From Gammaproteobacteria bacterium (lineage in GTDB: Bacteria > Gemmatimonadota > Gemmatimonadetes > Longimicrobiales > Gaopeijiaceae), in the NCBI GenBank assembly GCA_028819075.1, contig JAPPMM010000016.1:1-64000 (forward strand): DNA of 64,000 bases, written 5' to 3'. Numbering within the stretch: the stretch's first letter is position 1; each line of letters begins with the position of its first letter. The position numbers and the translations under genes were made by a program. Below are positions 1-8,135 of the stretch, in pieces. The notes under the pieces were generated by a model. It made no database searches and was not told where the DNA came from. It saw only the letters and a program-made list of their open reading frames with translations.

Positions 1-640
1 CCAGCCTCCGCAGGGGACTCACGGAGTGTGGCCCCAAGGAGTAAGCTGGCTGAACAACGAAACGGGCGTCAGAGAAGCCCGTCGGCGCCGCGTCCGAGAC
101 CCGGCGGCGACCGCCGCCGATGCGGTGGCGGCGCAACTCCGCGAGCGCTTCGGGGAACCCGTTCAGACAGACCTCGTGAAGCGCGGCTGGCAGCCGGACA
201 GAGGCCAGCGGTGCCGGGCCGTCCATGCACTCCCAAAGCCCGAGCAATGACTGATGCCGCGAGCGTCCGCGTCGATGGACACGGGCACCAGTTCGGCCGT
301 GGGGTGGATCAACCTGACTACGGTTCTCCTCCGGCGTTTCGCCTCGTTTGGTCGTGCTGCCCTTCATGGGCCGGTGACCCGAAAGGCGGCACCCTACGGA
401 TTCCATCCGCAACGGGTTTCACTCCAGCCGTCGGGGACGGGCCGCCGAAGCCGATCCGCGCCCATCCTCAAGGGAGTCTTTGGGGACGGGGACTGGCCCC
501 GGAATCCAGATCGGAGGGGTCATCACGAATGACGGCGGGGATGGTGCGGGCGTGTCCCCGAGGGAAGTGTCGGCCCGCGGGCTGAACTGGTGCTTCGGCG
601 TCTGCATGCTGGGACGCTCAAGGGTCGCCTGTAAGGGGTC
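1..640. other. Gene-poor left edge, no convincing coding region
   Basis: Several short open frames overlap here on both strands, but none has a clear ribosome binding site or a recognisable protein pattern. One frame near 26-250 encodes a short stretch rich in Ala and Arg that could be the worn end of a gene lying beyond the window. I cannot name it. The next recognisable pieces are an IS-end-like repeat and a broken peptidase gene, so this is probably decayed accessory DNA. Confidence 0.4.
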
Positions 641-660
641 AACCCTTGGGAAACGTCCTA

Positions 661-709
661 ATGTCTCACAACTTTTTCGGGATGTCTCGGAACGTATCCG
701 GGATGTCGG
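661..709. repeat. 21-bp tandem imperfect repeat, IS-end-like
   Basis: Two 21-bp units lie directly side by side at 661-681 and 682-702. Both start with ATGTCTC and end with CGGG, and a third partial copy starts ATGTCGG at 703. Closely spaced copies of an ATGTC-type sequence are what I would expect at transposase-binding ends of IS21- or IS481-like elements. No transposase gene is attached, so this would be a solo end. The family assignment is inference. Confidence 0.4.
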
Positions 710-999
710 CAGTCGTCGCCAGCCGCTTGTCGAACCGCTCCAGGCGGGTTCCGGCGAGGTCCAGTAGAGAGCTAGTAAAGAGCACCTGGGGTAAGGTTGG
801 CGGAGCCGTTGTGAGCGCCCTCGCCGGTGCGCGGCGCGGACGGCCCCGGCGAGTGACTTACGGGATCGTCAGCGACTCCATCCCTCGTCGGCACGACGGG
901 TGCGGTTCAACTCCTCGGCCGGTAGGCGCCACTGGGCATCACGCGCCCAGAATTGCTTGCCGGCCCCTGCGGGGAAGCGCTCGCGGAGACGGGCCAGGT

Positions 1000-1450
1000 A
1001 TCACGGCGTACAGCATCGCCTTGTGGGCGTCGCGACCGGTCGCTGAGCGGACCCGGCATTCGATCCAGGCGTTGCCCCACGGGAGCACGCCCGTCGAACC
1101 GGAAGACTCGATCACGTCCAAGCCGGTGGCGCCGCTGCCTCGAAGTAGTGGCTCCTCGCCGTACACGAACTCACGGCGGGACTCGCGCGCCTGCCTCAGG
1201 AAACCGTGTCGCTTCCGCCGAATCCACGCTAGTAGGCCGCGAGGGTCGCTGCCAGCCGCACCGCCTCCTCGTCGGGGCGCGCGGCAACGCGCAGTAGTCC
1301 CTTTTTGCGGGGGTAGACGCCGAGATGCATGTGCTTGATTGCCTTGCGAACGACGACCTCGACGGAGATGCCGCCGACGTCCAGAAGGAAAGCCGAGATC
1401 GATCCGGGCTTCCGCCGGTTCCGACTCAGTGCCCCTTTAGGGAGTTGCAT
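1000..1450 (-). pseudogene. Broken YgjP-like (M48/DUF45) metallopeptidase fragment
   Basis: The minus strand encodes the N-terminal half of a YgjP-like zinc peptidase. The frame from about 1390 down contains VRKAIKHMHLGVYP and RVAARPDEEAVRLA, typical of the family start. It stops at about 1230, and the protein resumes in another frame as LAWIRRKRHGFLRQARESRREF, then shifts again near 1010 (YLARLRERF). The WGSC segment and the HExxH zinc site of intact members are not found. Intact members often sit beside type I restriction genes, but none is visible here. At least two frameshifts plus 3' loss make this a pseudogene. Confidence 0.6.
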
Positions 1451-1567
1451 TACCGTGCGAGGCCCTTCTGGCCCGCTACCAGCCGGAGCGACAACAGTTT
1501 GCTGGGTCCGGGGGCGCACCCACCAAGCGAGCGGTGCCTTTCCACGGCGTACCAGAAGTCTCTGTCG

Positions 1568-2209
1568 CTAGTTCAGAGGCGCTTGGAACTCCAATTCCAC
1601 TGCGCTGATGTCGTACCAGTCGATTCCCCGATCCGGGTAGCCGTCCGGATCGTCTGGACCGACCGGGCGTTCCACCAGAACTGCAAGCCTCGACCGCAAT
1701 ACGTCGAAGCCCACGGCCCTGTGGCGCACGCGAACCGAGCCGACGAGCTCGGTGGCGGCGTAGATATCCAAGTACGAGAATTCCTCCCGGTCCCGATTGG
1801 TGAGGACCCAAAGGCGGTCTTGGTCATCCACCCAGTAGTGTACGCCGTAGCGTTCCGGTGTGCTGCGAAATCTCTCAGGCTCGCACGGCATCTGAAAAAA
1901 CGTGGCGGCTGGGGATCGACAGCGCTCGAGGTATCGCTCCACATCCTCTGGGCTAGGATACTCGGGCGCGAACAACGGACGTTGTACCACAACCCCGCTC
2001 TCGTCGTCGGGATCCGCCAAGAAAAACATCTGCCCCCGGCAAAGAGTAGTAAAGACCATGCTTCCCGACGCAAACCTGAGTGCGCCACCCAAGTCGGTAG
2101 AAAGCCTCCTACCCGATGGTGCCACCGGAGGCGGGCAATCGGCCTCGGCGGCCATCGATCCTGAATAAACTCTCTCCCAGAGAATCTCTCCCGTTCTTAC
2201 GTCAATCAC
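1568..2209 (-). CDS. Beta-propeller-like protein, N-terminally truncated
   Basis: This 213-residue frame starts at a GTG placed directly after an in-frame TAG. Its first residues (IDVRTGEILWERV) read like the middle of a propeller blade, so the true N-terminus is probably missing. Blade-like repeats such as LDVRTGE and DRLWVLTNRDREEFSYLDIY resemble six-bladed beta-propeller proteins. No signal peptide is present, which fits loss of the 5' end. The same-strand sequence upstream is open in other frames but gives no obvious continuation. It may be a remnant rather than a working gene. Function unknown. Confidence 0.5.
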   Translation of the reverse strand: MIDVRTGEILWERVYSGSMAAEADCPPPVAPSGRRLSTDLGGALRFASGSMVFTTLCRGQMFFLADPDDESGVVVQRPLFAPEYPSPEDVERYLERCRSPAATFFQMPCEPERFRSTPERYGVHYWVDDQDRLWVLTNRDREEFSYLDIYAATELVGSVRVRHRAVGFDVLRSRLAVLVERPVGPDDPDGYPDRGIDWYDISAVELEFQAPLN

Positions 2210-2449
2210 CTACGGCCTCCGCAAGTCCAGATCTAGCGAAACCAGCCGTCCTACCTTCCACAAGACCCGGCTCACGCCCGTCGCAGTCAGAGTCCGCCGC
2301 AAGCCCTGACTCAACGGCAAGCTCGGCTTCCTGCGCGTAGATCCCTAACCGCTGAATGATGGGGCTAAATCTCGAACGCGAGCGAGAGACCCATTAGACG
2401 ACATGAAACCGTGAAATCGGCCCGGAACTGCGATGCCGAGGGCGCTTGT

Positions 2450-4606
2450 CTACCTTCTCGATCGCGGCTGTAACGTGATCATCGTAGTTGCACGACTCCC
2501 GCCAAAGATGCCGGAGGCGTCACAGGGCTCGGTAGGCTCCGTGCCCGGAATGAAGATCTCCGTGTAACGCTGGGTTTCCGGGCACCATTCGGAGGCGAGG
2601 AGCCCGGTCTTGTCGTCCACCGCGAGCCTGATCAGCTTCTCGGGCAGCGGCCAGGGGTCGGGGATCTCCCTGAGTGCCGGAATGACCGGCTCGTCCTCCT
2701 CCCCTTCCCATCCGTAATAGACGCTCCGCATGAAGTTGCCCCACACGGGAGCGGCGTCTCCCCCCCCTGTAGAGCCGGGACGGATCTCCTCGGGTTGGTC
2801 CATCCCGAACCAGACGATCGCGTGAAGGTCGGGGGTGAACCCGTTGAACCACGCATCCGTCGAGTTGTTGGTCGTCCCGGTCTTGCCGGCAGCCGGGACT
2901 TCGTACGGCAACCCCGCGACCAGCCGAATCGCCCTGTAGCCGGTACCTCTCGCGACCACGTCCTCCAGCATGTGGACCATAACCCGCGCCTCCAGACTGT
3001 CGAGCACGGCCGTCTTCTCCGGCTGGGGCTCCCATAACACCTCGCCCTCGGCGTTCTCCACACGCACGATGCCGTGGGGCTCGACACGGGTGCCCAGGGT
3101 GGCGAAGGAGGCGTAGGCCTTGGCCATGTCGATGGGGAGGACTTCCGCCGCCCCGATGGTGGTCGACGGGAAACGCGGAATCTCGGTGCTCAGGCCCAGC
3201 CGGGTGGCCATCTGGGCGACGGTCTCAATGCCCACGTCGTCCCAACCGAGCCTGATGGCGATCATGTTGCGGGACTCCCTCAGGCCTTGGCGGATGGTCA
3301 TGCCTCCCTTGAAGGTCTCGTCGAAGTTCTGCGGAAGCCACGGCTCGCCGCTCACCTGCATGTAGGCAAAAGGCGCGTCAACCACGATGTGCGAAGGCGG
3401 AATTCCACTCTCGACCGCCGCAGCGTAAACGAACGGCTTGAACGACGAACCCGGCTGGCGCAGGGCTTGGGTGGCGCGATTGAATTTGGAGTGGACGAAG
3501 TCGCGGCCACCGACCATCGCCAGCACTTCTCCGGTTACCGGATCCAGCACGACCATCGCCCCTTGGACGTACGGGGTCTGGAGGGCTTCGGTGGCTTCCG
3601 CGAACTCCCCGTAGCGCGGGTGTTTGAATCCGGGCCGAACTTCGATGCTCCGGAACCCCTCTTCCATGGCCCGCTCGGCGAGGAACTGCATGTCGAGGTC
3701 CAGCGTGGTCTGGATTTCAAGGCCGGCGGTGTACAGTTGACTGCCATAACGATCGTCCAAGATCTGCCGGATCCATTCCGCGAAGTACGGAGCCGCCGGT
3801 GTCCGGTCGGGGGTCGCTGGCGTCGGGAGGGGAACGGCGGCCCACCGCTCCAAGTCGGCCGCGCTGATATAGCCCTGCTCGGCCATGCGGCGCAGCACTA
3901 GGTTGCGTCTGGATCGTGCCTGTTGGGGATTCAGGAAGGGGTTGTAGCGGCGGGGACGGTTGGGGATCGCCGCCAGGAGAGCCGCTTCTGCGGGATTGAC
4001 CTGAGTGGTGGGCTTGCCGAAGTACTTCAGCGAGGCGGCTTCGATGCCGTACACCCCATCGTAGTTCACCTGATTCATGTAGGCTTCGAGAATCTGTTCC
4101 TTCGAGTAGGCACGCTCCAGCTCCAGCGCCACTTGGGCCTCCTTGAGCTTGCGCAGAAGTCGCTTCTCGTAGCCGATGTCCTCCTCCCAGATGTTGCGCG
4201 CCAGCTGCTGGGTGAGCGTGCTGCCCCCGCCGTGCTCCAGGGATCGGGTGAGAATAAGGTCGCGGGCCGCGCGCGCGATCCCGATCGGGTCCAGGCCACC
4301 GTGGTTGTAGAAGCGCTTGTCCTCCACCGCGACGAAGGCTCCCGGGACGTACGCGGGCAGAGAGCCGATCGCCACCGGCGTCCTGCGCTGGATGCCGAAC
4401 TCTTGGATGAGCCGACCGTCACGGGCGAGGAGCTTGGAAGTCGTGCGCGGCTCCCAGTTGTAGATCTGGGCGATGGAGGGGCAATCGTTGCAGAGGTTTC
4501 GCCAAGAACCCCACATGAAACCCAGAACGAGCCCCGCAGTGGCCAAAAGGGTCGGGGCTATCACTGGAATTGCGAACGTCCGAAGCGTTGAACTCAAGGA
4601 TTTCAT
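2450..4606 (-). CDS. mrcA: Bifunctional penicillin-binding protein 1A
   Basis: A class A PBP of 718 residues that polymerises and crosslinks peptidoglycan in the periplasm. A short cytoplasmic start is followed by one membrane anchor (about residues 11-33). The GT51 glycosyltransferase domain shows EDKRF at 95-99 with the catalytic Glu, and GGSTLTQQLARN from 127. The transpeptidase domain shows SSFK at 387-390 (nucleophile Ser387), SRN at 445-447 and KTGT at 575-578. All key residues are present and the length suits the family, so it should be active. No strong Shine-Dalgarno site precedes the ATG. It stands alone between decayed sequences and IS remnants. Confidence 0.93.
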   Translation of the reverse strand: MKSLSSTLRTFAIPVIAPTLLATAGLVLGFMWGSWRNLCNDCPSIAQIYNWEPRTTSKLLARDGRLIQEFGIQRRTPVAIGSLPAYVPGAFVAVEDKRFYNHGGLDPIGIARAARDLILTRSLEHGGGSTLTQQLARNIWEEDIGYEKRLLRKLKEAQVALELERAYSKEQILEAYMNQVNYDGVYGIEAASLKYFGKPTTQVNPAEAALLAAIPNRPRRYNPFLNPQQARSRRNLVLRRMAEQGYISAADLERWAAVPLPTPATPDRTPAAPYFAEWIRQILDDRYGSQLYTAGLEIQTTLDLDMQFLAERAMEEGFRSIEVRPGFKHPRYGEFAEATEALQTPYVQGAMVVLDPVTGEVLAMVGGRDFVHSKFNRATQALRQPGSSFKPFVYAAAVESGIPPSHIVVDAPFAYMQVSGEPWLPQNFDETFKGGMTIRQGLRESRNMIAIRLGWDDVGIETVAQMATRLGLSTEIPRFPSTTIGAAEVLPIDMAKAYASFATLGTRVEPHGIVRVENAEGEVLWEPQPEKTAVLDSLEARVMVHMLEDVVARGTGYRAIRLVAGLPYEVPAAGKTGTTNNSTDAWFNGFTPDLHAIVWFGMDQPEEIRPGSTGGGDAAPVWGNFMRSVYYGWEGEEDEPVIPALREIPDPWPLPEKLIRLAVDDKTGLLASEWCPETQRYTEIFIPGTEPTEPCDASGIFGGSRATTMITLQPRSRR

Positions 4607-4932
4607 CTTTTTGGGGCAACGGCGCGGAGTGCGCGGATCTAAGGCGGAGGTGACGAGCGGGTCACAAGAGTTCTGAAGCGCTCCCCGTAACCTGGTTGGA
4701 CAATCTCGATCGGGCTACCCCGCGTTTCCCTTACCGGATCCGCACCCGTCCCGATCCCTGCGCTCACGGGCCACCGTCACCCGTTTCTCCACCTTTAGTC
4801 TAGATCTCGTCCGTTTTCTCGGCGTAACCGCAAGTCCTGGCGGGCGTTAGCCATGAGATCACAGGCTTCTCGGGTTGCCGGAGCGGCGCTCTTCGGTTCA
4901 GAGTAATGCCGGAAGGGCTTGGTGGGCCCGTA

Positions 4933-4966
4933 GGGGGCTGCGGAGCCCCCGGCTCGCCGGAGCCGG
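4933..4966. other. Tandem GC-rich hairpins at the IS edge
   Basis: Two hairpins lie side by side. GGGGGCT (4933-4939) pairs with AGCCCCC (4944-4950) around a GCGG loop. CCGGCT (4949-4954) pairs with AGCCGG (4961-4966). They sit just beyond the 3' end of the ISNCY-type transposase remnant. They could be a terminator protecting the element or subterminal IS structure. No T-tract follows. Confidence 0.45.
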
Positions 4967-4999
4967 TCTTGAGAGAGCCTCCGCGATCGCGGTAAAGTC

Positions 5000-5905
5000 T
5001 TACGTCGGCTTGAGTTTCAGCGCGCTGCGGGCCAGCACCACGAGGTTGTGGGCGACGATCGCCGACCAGACGTAGGCTCGGAAGTGATCGAGGCCCCGCC
5101 AGGCGCACCCGTCGGAGGCCGAAGCACCGTTTGAGATACGAGATTCCCGCCTCTATGCCGGCCCGGAACCGGCGGAGCTGCTCGTAGATCCCCGGGGTGG
5201 ACGTCATGTCCGCCGGCTGCAGTCCCTTCTTCCTGTGGAACATCACGTCAGTGACGCCCAATCGCCTTGGCTTCCTCCAGATTGCGCTTGTTGGCGTAGC
5301 CGGCGTCGCAGGCCACCTGCCTAGGCACTGAACCGTAGATCTGAGCATGGCGCTCGATCATGGCGATGCAGCGGCTGCTGTCCGCCGGATTCCCCTTCTC
5401 GACCACCGCGTCGAGCACCAGTCCGCTCGCCCCCGTGCTGAGATTCCTGAGCCGGGACTTTCTCGCCCCGCGGCACCCGGCGCTCCGTCTGGTCGATGAC
5501 CCGCTCGACCAGTTGCCGGCAGTGCAGGGCGTGCTCCCGCCACCCCCGCAACCCTTTGCATCCGTCCGCCACTTTCAGAGCGCCCTGCAGGTAGCGCGGT
5601 GTCCGTCTCGTCATCCCGAGCAGTTCCCGGTAGGCCGCCACGCGCCGCCTTCCGCGGCGGCGTGATGCTCTCAGGGCCCACCGCTTCGCCGCCCGGCGGT
5701 GGTTGTGGAAGGGGAAGGCGTCCGCACCCAACTCCTTGCGGACCTTCACCATAAGCCGGTTCAGCACCCGAACCCCGTCGCAGACACCCGGTTGATCCGC
5801 TCCCACACCTCCGCGCGAACCGCCCCGATGCACCGCTGCAAGGCCGACTTCTTCGGTGGCCGCACCGGATTGACTCGGGCAAAGTGCTTCGCCGAAGCGG
5901 AATCG
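5000..5905 (-). pseudogene. ISNCY-type transposase remnant with frameshifts
   Basis: The protein must be pieced together from several minus-strand frames. From 5905 one frame gives LLDSASAKHFARV, KKSALQRCIGAV and RAEVWERINRV. After a frame change come VRVLNRLMVKVRKELG and ERVIDQTERRVPRGEKVP. Another change gives ASGLVLDAVV, KGNPADSSRCIAMIERHAQIYG and ACDAGYANKRNLEEAKAIG. A shift near 5260 gives TDVMFHRKKGL and FRAGIEAGISYLKRCFGL, and a last shift gives the normal C-terminus ending at 5000. The FRAGIEAGISYLKRCFG block is diagnostic of this transposase group. About the first third is missing. It cannot encode a working enzyme without repair of all the breaks. Confidence 0.75.
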
Positions 5906-5906
5906 A

Positions 5907-6503
5907 GCAGCGCACCGCATCCGCGAGGCGCTGGCCAGCGATCCCGGGGATTTCAACGGGCCGATCGAGGTAGACGAGACCTATGTTGGCGGGCTGGAGC
6001 GCAACAAGCACAGATCCAAGAAGCAGCGGCTCGGACGCGGCCCCGTCGGCAAGGCCGCCGTGGTCGGCGCGAAGGATCGGGAGAGCGGACAGGTCGCGGC
6101 GCGCGTGATCGAGCGCACCGACCGCGAGACGCTACAGGGCTTCGTGGACGACCACGCCTCCTCGGGCGCGACCGTGTACACGGATGACGCCACCGCCTAC
6201 AAGGGCATGGACAGGCCGCACGAGACGGTCAAACATTCGGCAGCCGAGTACGTCCGGGGCAAGGCGCACACGAACGGCGTCGAGAGTTTCTGGGCCACGC
6301 TCAAGCGCGCGTACAAGGGCACGTTCCACCGTCTCTCGATCAAGCACCTGCAACGCTACATCGATGAATTCGCCGCGCGGCACAACGTCCGGGAGCTGGA
6401 CACGCTCGACCAGATGGCGCACGTCGCCGCCGGGATGATCGGGCGACGGCTCATGTACCGGGATCTGATCGCCGACAACGGGCGGTCCGCGATGGCGCGG
6501 TGA
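5907..6503 (+). pseudogene. IS1595-type (ISXO2-like) transposase, 5' truncated
   Basis: The frame reads HRIREAL, then PIEVDETYVGG (first catalytic Asp block), KAAVVGAKDRESGQV, YTDDATAYKGM, KAHTNGVESFWATLKR (catalytic Asn/His-Glu region) and YIDEFAARHNVR, and stops at 6503. This is the DDE domain of the IS1595 family. The N-terminal zinc-ribbon and helix-turn-helix part is absent: upstream of HRIREAL the frame meets a TGA near 5870 inside the neighbouring remnant. The first start codon inside the frame is GTG at 6060, which would omit the first catalytic block. Probably inactive. Confidence 0.75.
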
Positions 6504-6554
6504 GTTGGATGAGTTCGGCGTACAGAACCCGTGCTGCGCCGCGCGAGCGAATCG

Positions 6555-7106
6555 TCAGGGGGGTGGCTCTACCGTCGGGGGCGGTGGCGGAGGGACCGCT
6601 TGCGGATCAGCGGGAGGCGAGAACCTAAAGAGCCCGCCCACGATCTCTGGCAAGGCCAAGGCCAAGAAAGTGAAGTTGCTCTGCCCGATGATGTCCATGC
6701 CGATCAGGACATCGCACCCCGCGCATTCGGCTTCGAAAACCGGAAGGAACGGAAACAGGATTTGGTTCGGAAGCCAGAGGCTGGCGTAGTAGACGTCGCA
6801 CTCCCGGTTCCCCGCTGGTGTCTGGACGGTCTCTGTGCGAGCAAGAAGCAACTGGGCACCCCGCCTGACCGCTGACGTAACGGCCGTATGGGTCGCTCCG
6901 GTATCGAACAACCCTATGTTGCGTCCGAAGGACGCCGGGGCGGATACCCCTTGTTGCAATCGCACGGACGCTGGGGTCTCGCTGGCTCTCTGAACCCATT
7001 CCGGCGCTGGCAGCGGCGGCCCTACACTTACGTCACAAGTGATCTTCCGGGGGTGGCCAACTAGAAATTGCTGGAAAACATGGCCGTGACGGGGGTTGTC
7101 GGGCAT
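6555..7106 (-). CDS. Retropepsin-like aspartic protease
   Basis: A 183-residue protein with the pepsin/retropepsin signature FDTGA at 67-71, preceded by a strand (GRNIG), and the second hydrophobic motif DVLIGMDIIG at 132-141. This layout matches bacterial single-domain gag-asp/retropepsin proteins, which work as dimers with one catalytic Asp per chain (here Asp68). The C-terminal 20 residues are almost all Pro. No signal peptide is seen, so it is probably cytosolic. It starts 15 bp after the stop of the DUF5678 gene and should be co-transcribed with it. Natural substrate unknown. Confidence 0.8.
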   Translation of the reverse strand: MPDNPRHGHVFQQFLVGHPRKITCDVSVGPPLPAPEWVQRASETPASVRLQQGVSAPASFGRNIGLFDTGATHTAVTSAVRRGAQLLLARTETVQTPAGNRECDVYYASLWLPNQILFPFLPVFEAECAGCDVLIGMDIIGQSNFTFLALALPEIVGGLFRFSPPADPQAVPPPPPPTVEPPP

Positions 7107-7121
7107 GTGCGAAGCTGCTTT

Positions 7122-7373
7122 TTACGCGACGCGAGAGTGAAAGACCGCCGGCGGATCCTCGGTCTCGGGAACGCAGTGATGGATGGAAAACCGCCCAGGC
7201 TCCAGCTTGTGGCGGCGCACGGCTAGATCATACGCTTCGGCCTCGCCATCGCAGGCATCCACAACCCTTCCGCCATGGATGATGACATACTTGCCACGGT
7301 GGTCTAGAACAAGATCGTTACGGTTGCGCTTGAAGAACTCCACTTGCTTCCTCACCTCGTCGAACATCTCCAT
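7122..7373 (-). CDS. DUF5678 domain protein
   Basis: A small 83-residue protein. The core DLVLDHRGKYVIIHGG followed by VVDACDGEAEAYDLAVRRH is the DUF5678 pattern, in which an exposed strand is followed by a helix. No membrane segment or signal is present. GGAG sits seven bases before the ATG at 7373. An upstream in-frame ATG at 7418 would overlap the predicted promoter (7409-7437), so 7373 is the better start. It leads an operon with the retropepsin-like gene. The molecular role is unknown; the pairing suggests partner or regulator of the protease. Confidence 0.75.
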   Translation of the reverse strand: MEMFDEVRKQVEFFKRNRNDLVLDHRGKYVIIHGGRVVDACDGEAEAYDLAVRRHKLEPGRFSIHHCVPETEDPPAVFHSRVA

Positions 7374-7408
7374 AACCTCTCTCCAAGGAAACGCGAAAAA
7401 GGCCGGTT

Positions 7409-7437
7409 CCTGTAACATTCTTTAAGGAAGATGTCAA
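7409..7437 (-). promoter_or_regulatory. Sigma70-type promoter for DUF5678-retropepsin operon
   Basis: On the minus strand a perfect TTGACA (7432-7437) is followed after 17 bases by TACAGG (7409-7414), preceded by TG. The start codon at 7373 lies about 30 bases after the expected transcription start. Confidence 0.5.
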
Positions 7438-7531
7438 GGGTTTGCCGATTTGTCCACCAAGCGGCTTGCCCGACCTTCCGCCCCTTGACGCGGGCTAGAG
7501 CCCCGCTTTTCCTCACCACGCCCGGGCGGAT

Positions 7532-7547
7532 CCTCCCTTCTGGGAGG
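7532..7547 (-). terminator. Hairpin after small membrane protein gene
   Basis: CCTCCC (7532-7537) and GGGAGG (7542-7547) form a perfect six-pair stem with a four-base loop, only a few bases past the stop codon at 7553. No T-run follows on the minus strand, so if it terminates transcription it does so weakly or with Rho. Confidence 0.4.
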
Positions 7548-7552
7548 GGGCT

Positions 7553-7750
7553 TCACTCGTCCTTGAACATGCCTGCACCGATACCGAAACACAGCGCGAC
7601 GAACAGTAGACCGTCGAGCGCCTCGGCGATGTGCATCTGCACAAGCGCCTCGCGGGTGATCTCAGCGGGTTCATCGCGAATGGAGTTGCGCTCCTTGGCG
7701 CGACGTGCGTGCGCCCGCAAGAGAGTCCTAAGCTGCTCTAGCGTCGCCAT
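7553..7750 (-). CDS. Small membrane protein, unknown
   Basis: 65 residues starting MATLEQLRTLLRAHARRAKE. The first two thirds are charged and helical, rich in Arg and Glu. One hydrophobic segment near the C-terminus (GLLFVALCFGIGAGMF) could cross the membrane. A longer frame reaches 8014, but its upstream part has no protein character and overlaps the neighbouring small gene. A GGGAG lies upstream of the ATG at 7750. The gene follows 7780-7950 after 29 bp, so the two probably form an operon. I do not recognise the family. Confidence 0.5.
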   Translation of the reverse strand: MATLEQLRTLLRAHARRAKERNSIRDEPAEITREALVQMHIAEALDGLLFVALCFGIGAGMFKDE

Positions 7751-7779
7751 CACTTCATGCTCCCGAGTTGGGGGGACGA

Positions 7780-7950
7780 TCAGGCTCGCTTGCGAAGCAA
7801 CTTCTGTGCTACCTGCTTCGGCGTGACGCCTTCGAACTCCGGGTTGGGCGATGGCGTGTTCTCCCACTTGCGGATCAGGGCGCGCCGTTCCTTCTCGGCA
7901 CGCGGCTTGTCCAGGTTTCCACGTTGTCGTCCACCGGGCTGATCGGTCAT
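7780..7950 (-). CDS. Small basic protein, unknown
   Basis: 56 residues, highly charged (DKPRAEKERRALIRKWE), with a C-terminal VTPKQVAQKLLRKRA that looks like a helix. A clear AAGGAG sits seven bases before the ATG at 7950, which decides this start over the longer frame. No membrane segment. A matching promoter lies at 8010-8039. It could bind nucleic acid or a partner protein, but nothing in the sequence proves this. The next gene (7553-7750) follows closely on the same strand. Confidence 0.5.
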   Translation of the reverse strand: MTDQPGGRQRGNLDKPRAEKERRALIRKWENTPSPNPEFEGVTPKQVAQKLLRKRA

Positions 7951-8009
7951 CGCCTGCTCCTTGTTTGCGGGCGTCCAACGTTCTTGGGTAGGGGGGGACA
8001 CTCACCCGA

Positions 8010-8039
8010 ATCATAACAAGTCCCGGAGCCGCGCTGCAA
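8010..8039 (-). promoter_or_regulatory. Promoter of the small-gene pair
   Basis: On the minus strand TTGCAG (8034-8039) and TATGAT (8010-8015) are separated by 18 bases. The start codon at 7950 lies about 55 bases downstream of the expected start site. Confidence 0.5.
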
Positions 8040-8066
8040 ACCTCTAGGGCAGCCTCCCTGAGCGGG

Positions 8067-8095
8067 TTCTACTTGCTCCGGGCCGACGTTATGAT
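8067..8095 (+). promoter_or_regulatory. Promoter of the Ntn-hydrolase gene
   Basis: TTCTAC (8067-8072) and TATGAT (8090-8095) are spaced by 17 bases. The -10 hexamer is identical to that of the divergent promoter. AGGAGG at 8121-8126 and the ATG at 8136 follow. Confidence 0.45.
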
Positions 8096-8135
8096 TCTCC
8101 CGCCGTTGATCCCAGAGCAAAGGAGGAATCCCCCG

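Larger units (their letters stand above)
4930..6510. mobile_element. Composite of two eroded insertion sequences
   Basis: Two transposase remnants of different families point away from each other: an ISNCY-type gene on the minus strand (5000-5905) and an IS1595-type gene on the plus strand (from 5907). Homology switches from one to the other within a few bases, and each lacks its N-terminal part at the junction. One element probably inserted into the other, with later deletion of both 5' ends. No intact inverted repeats are recognisable, so the unit is likely immobile. Confidence 0.65.

Noticed and set aside
661-709. Short direct repeats considered as a CRISPR array.
   Set aside because: The units are adjacent with no spacers and there are no cas genes.
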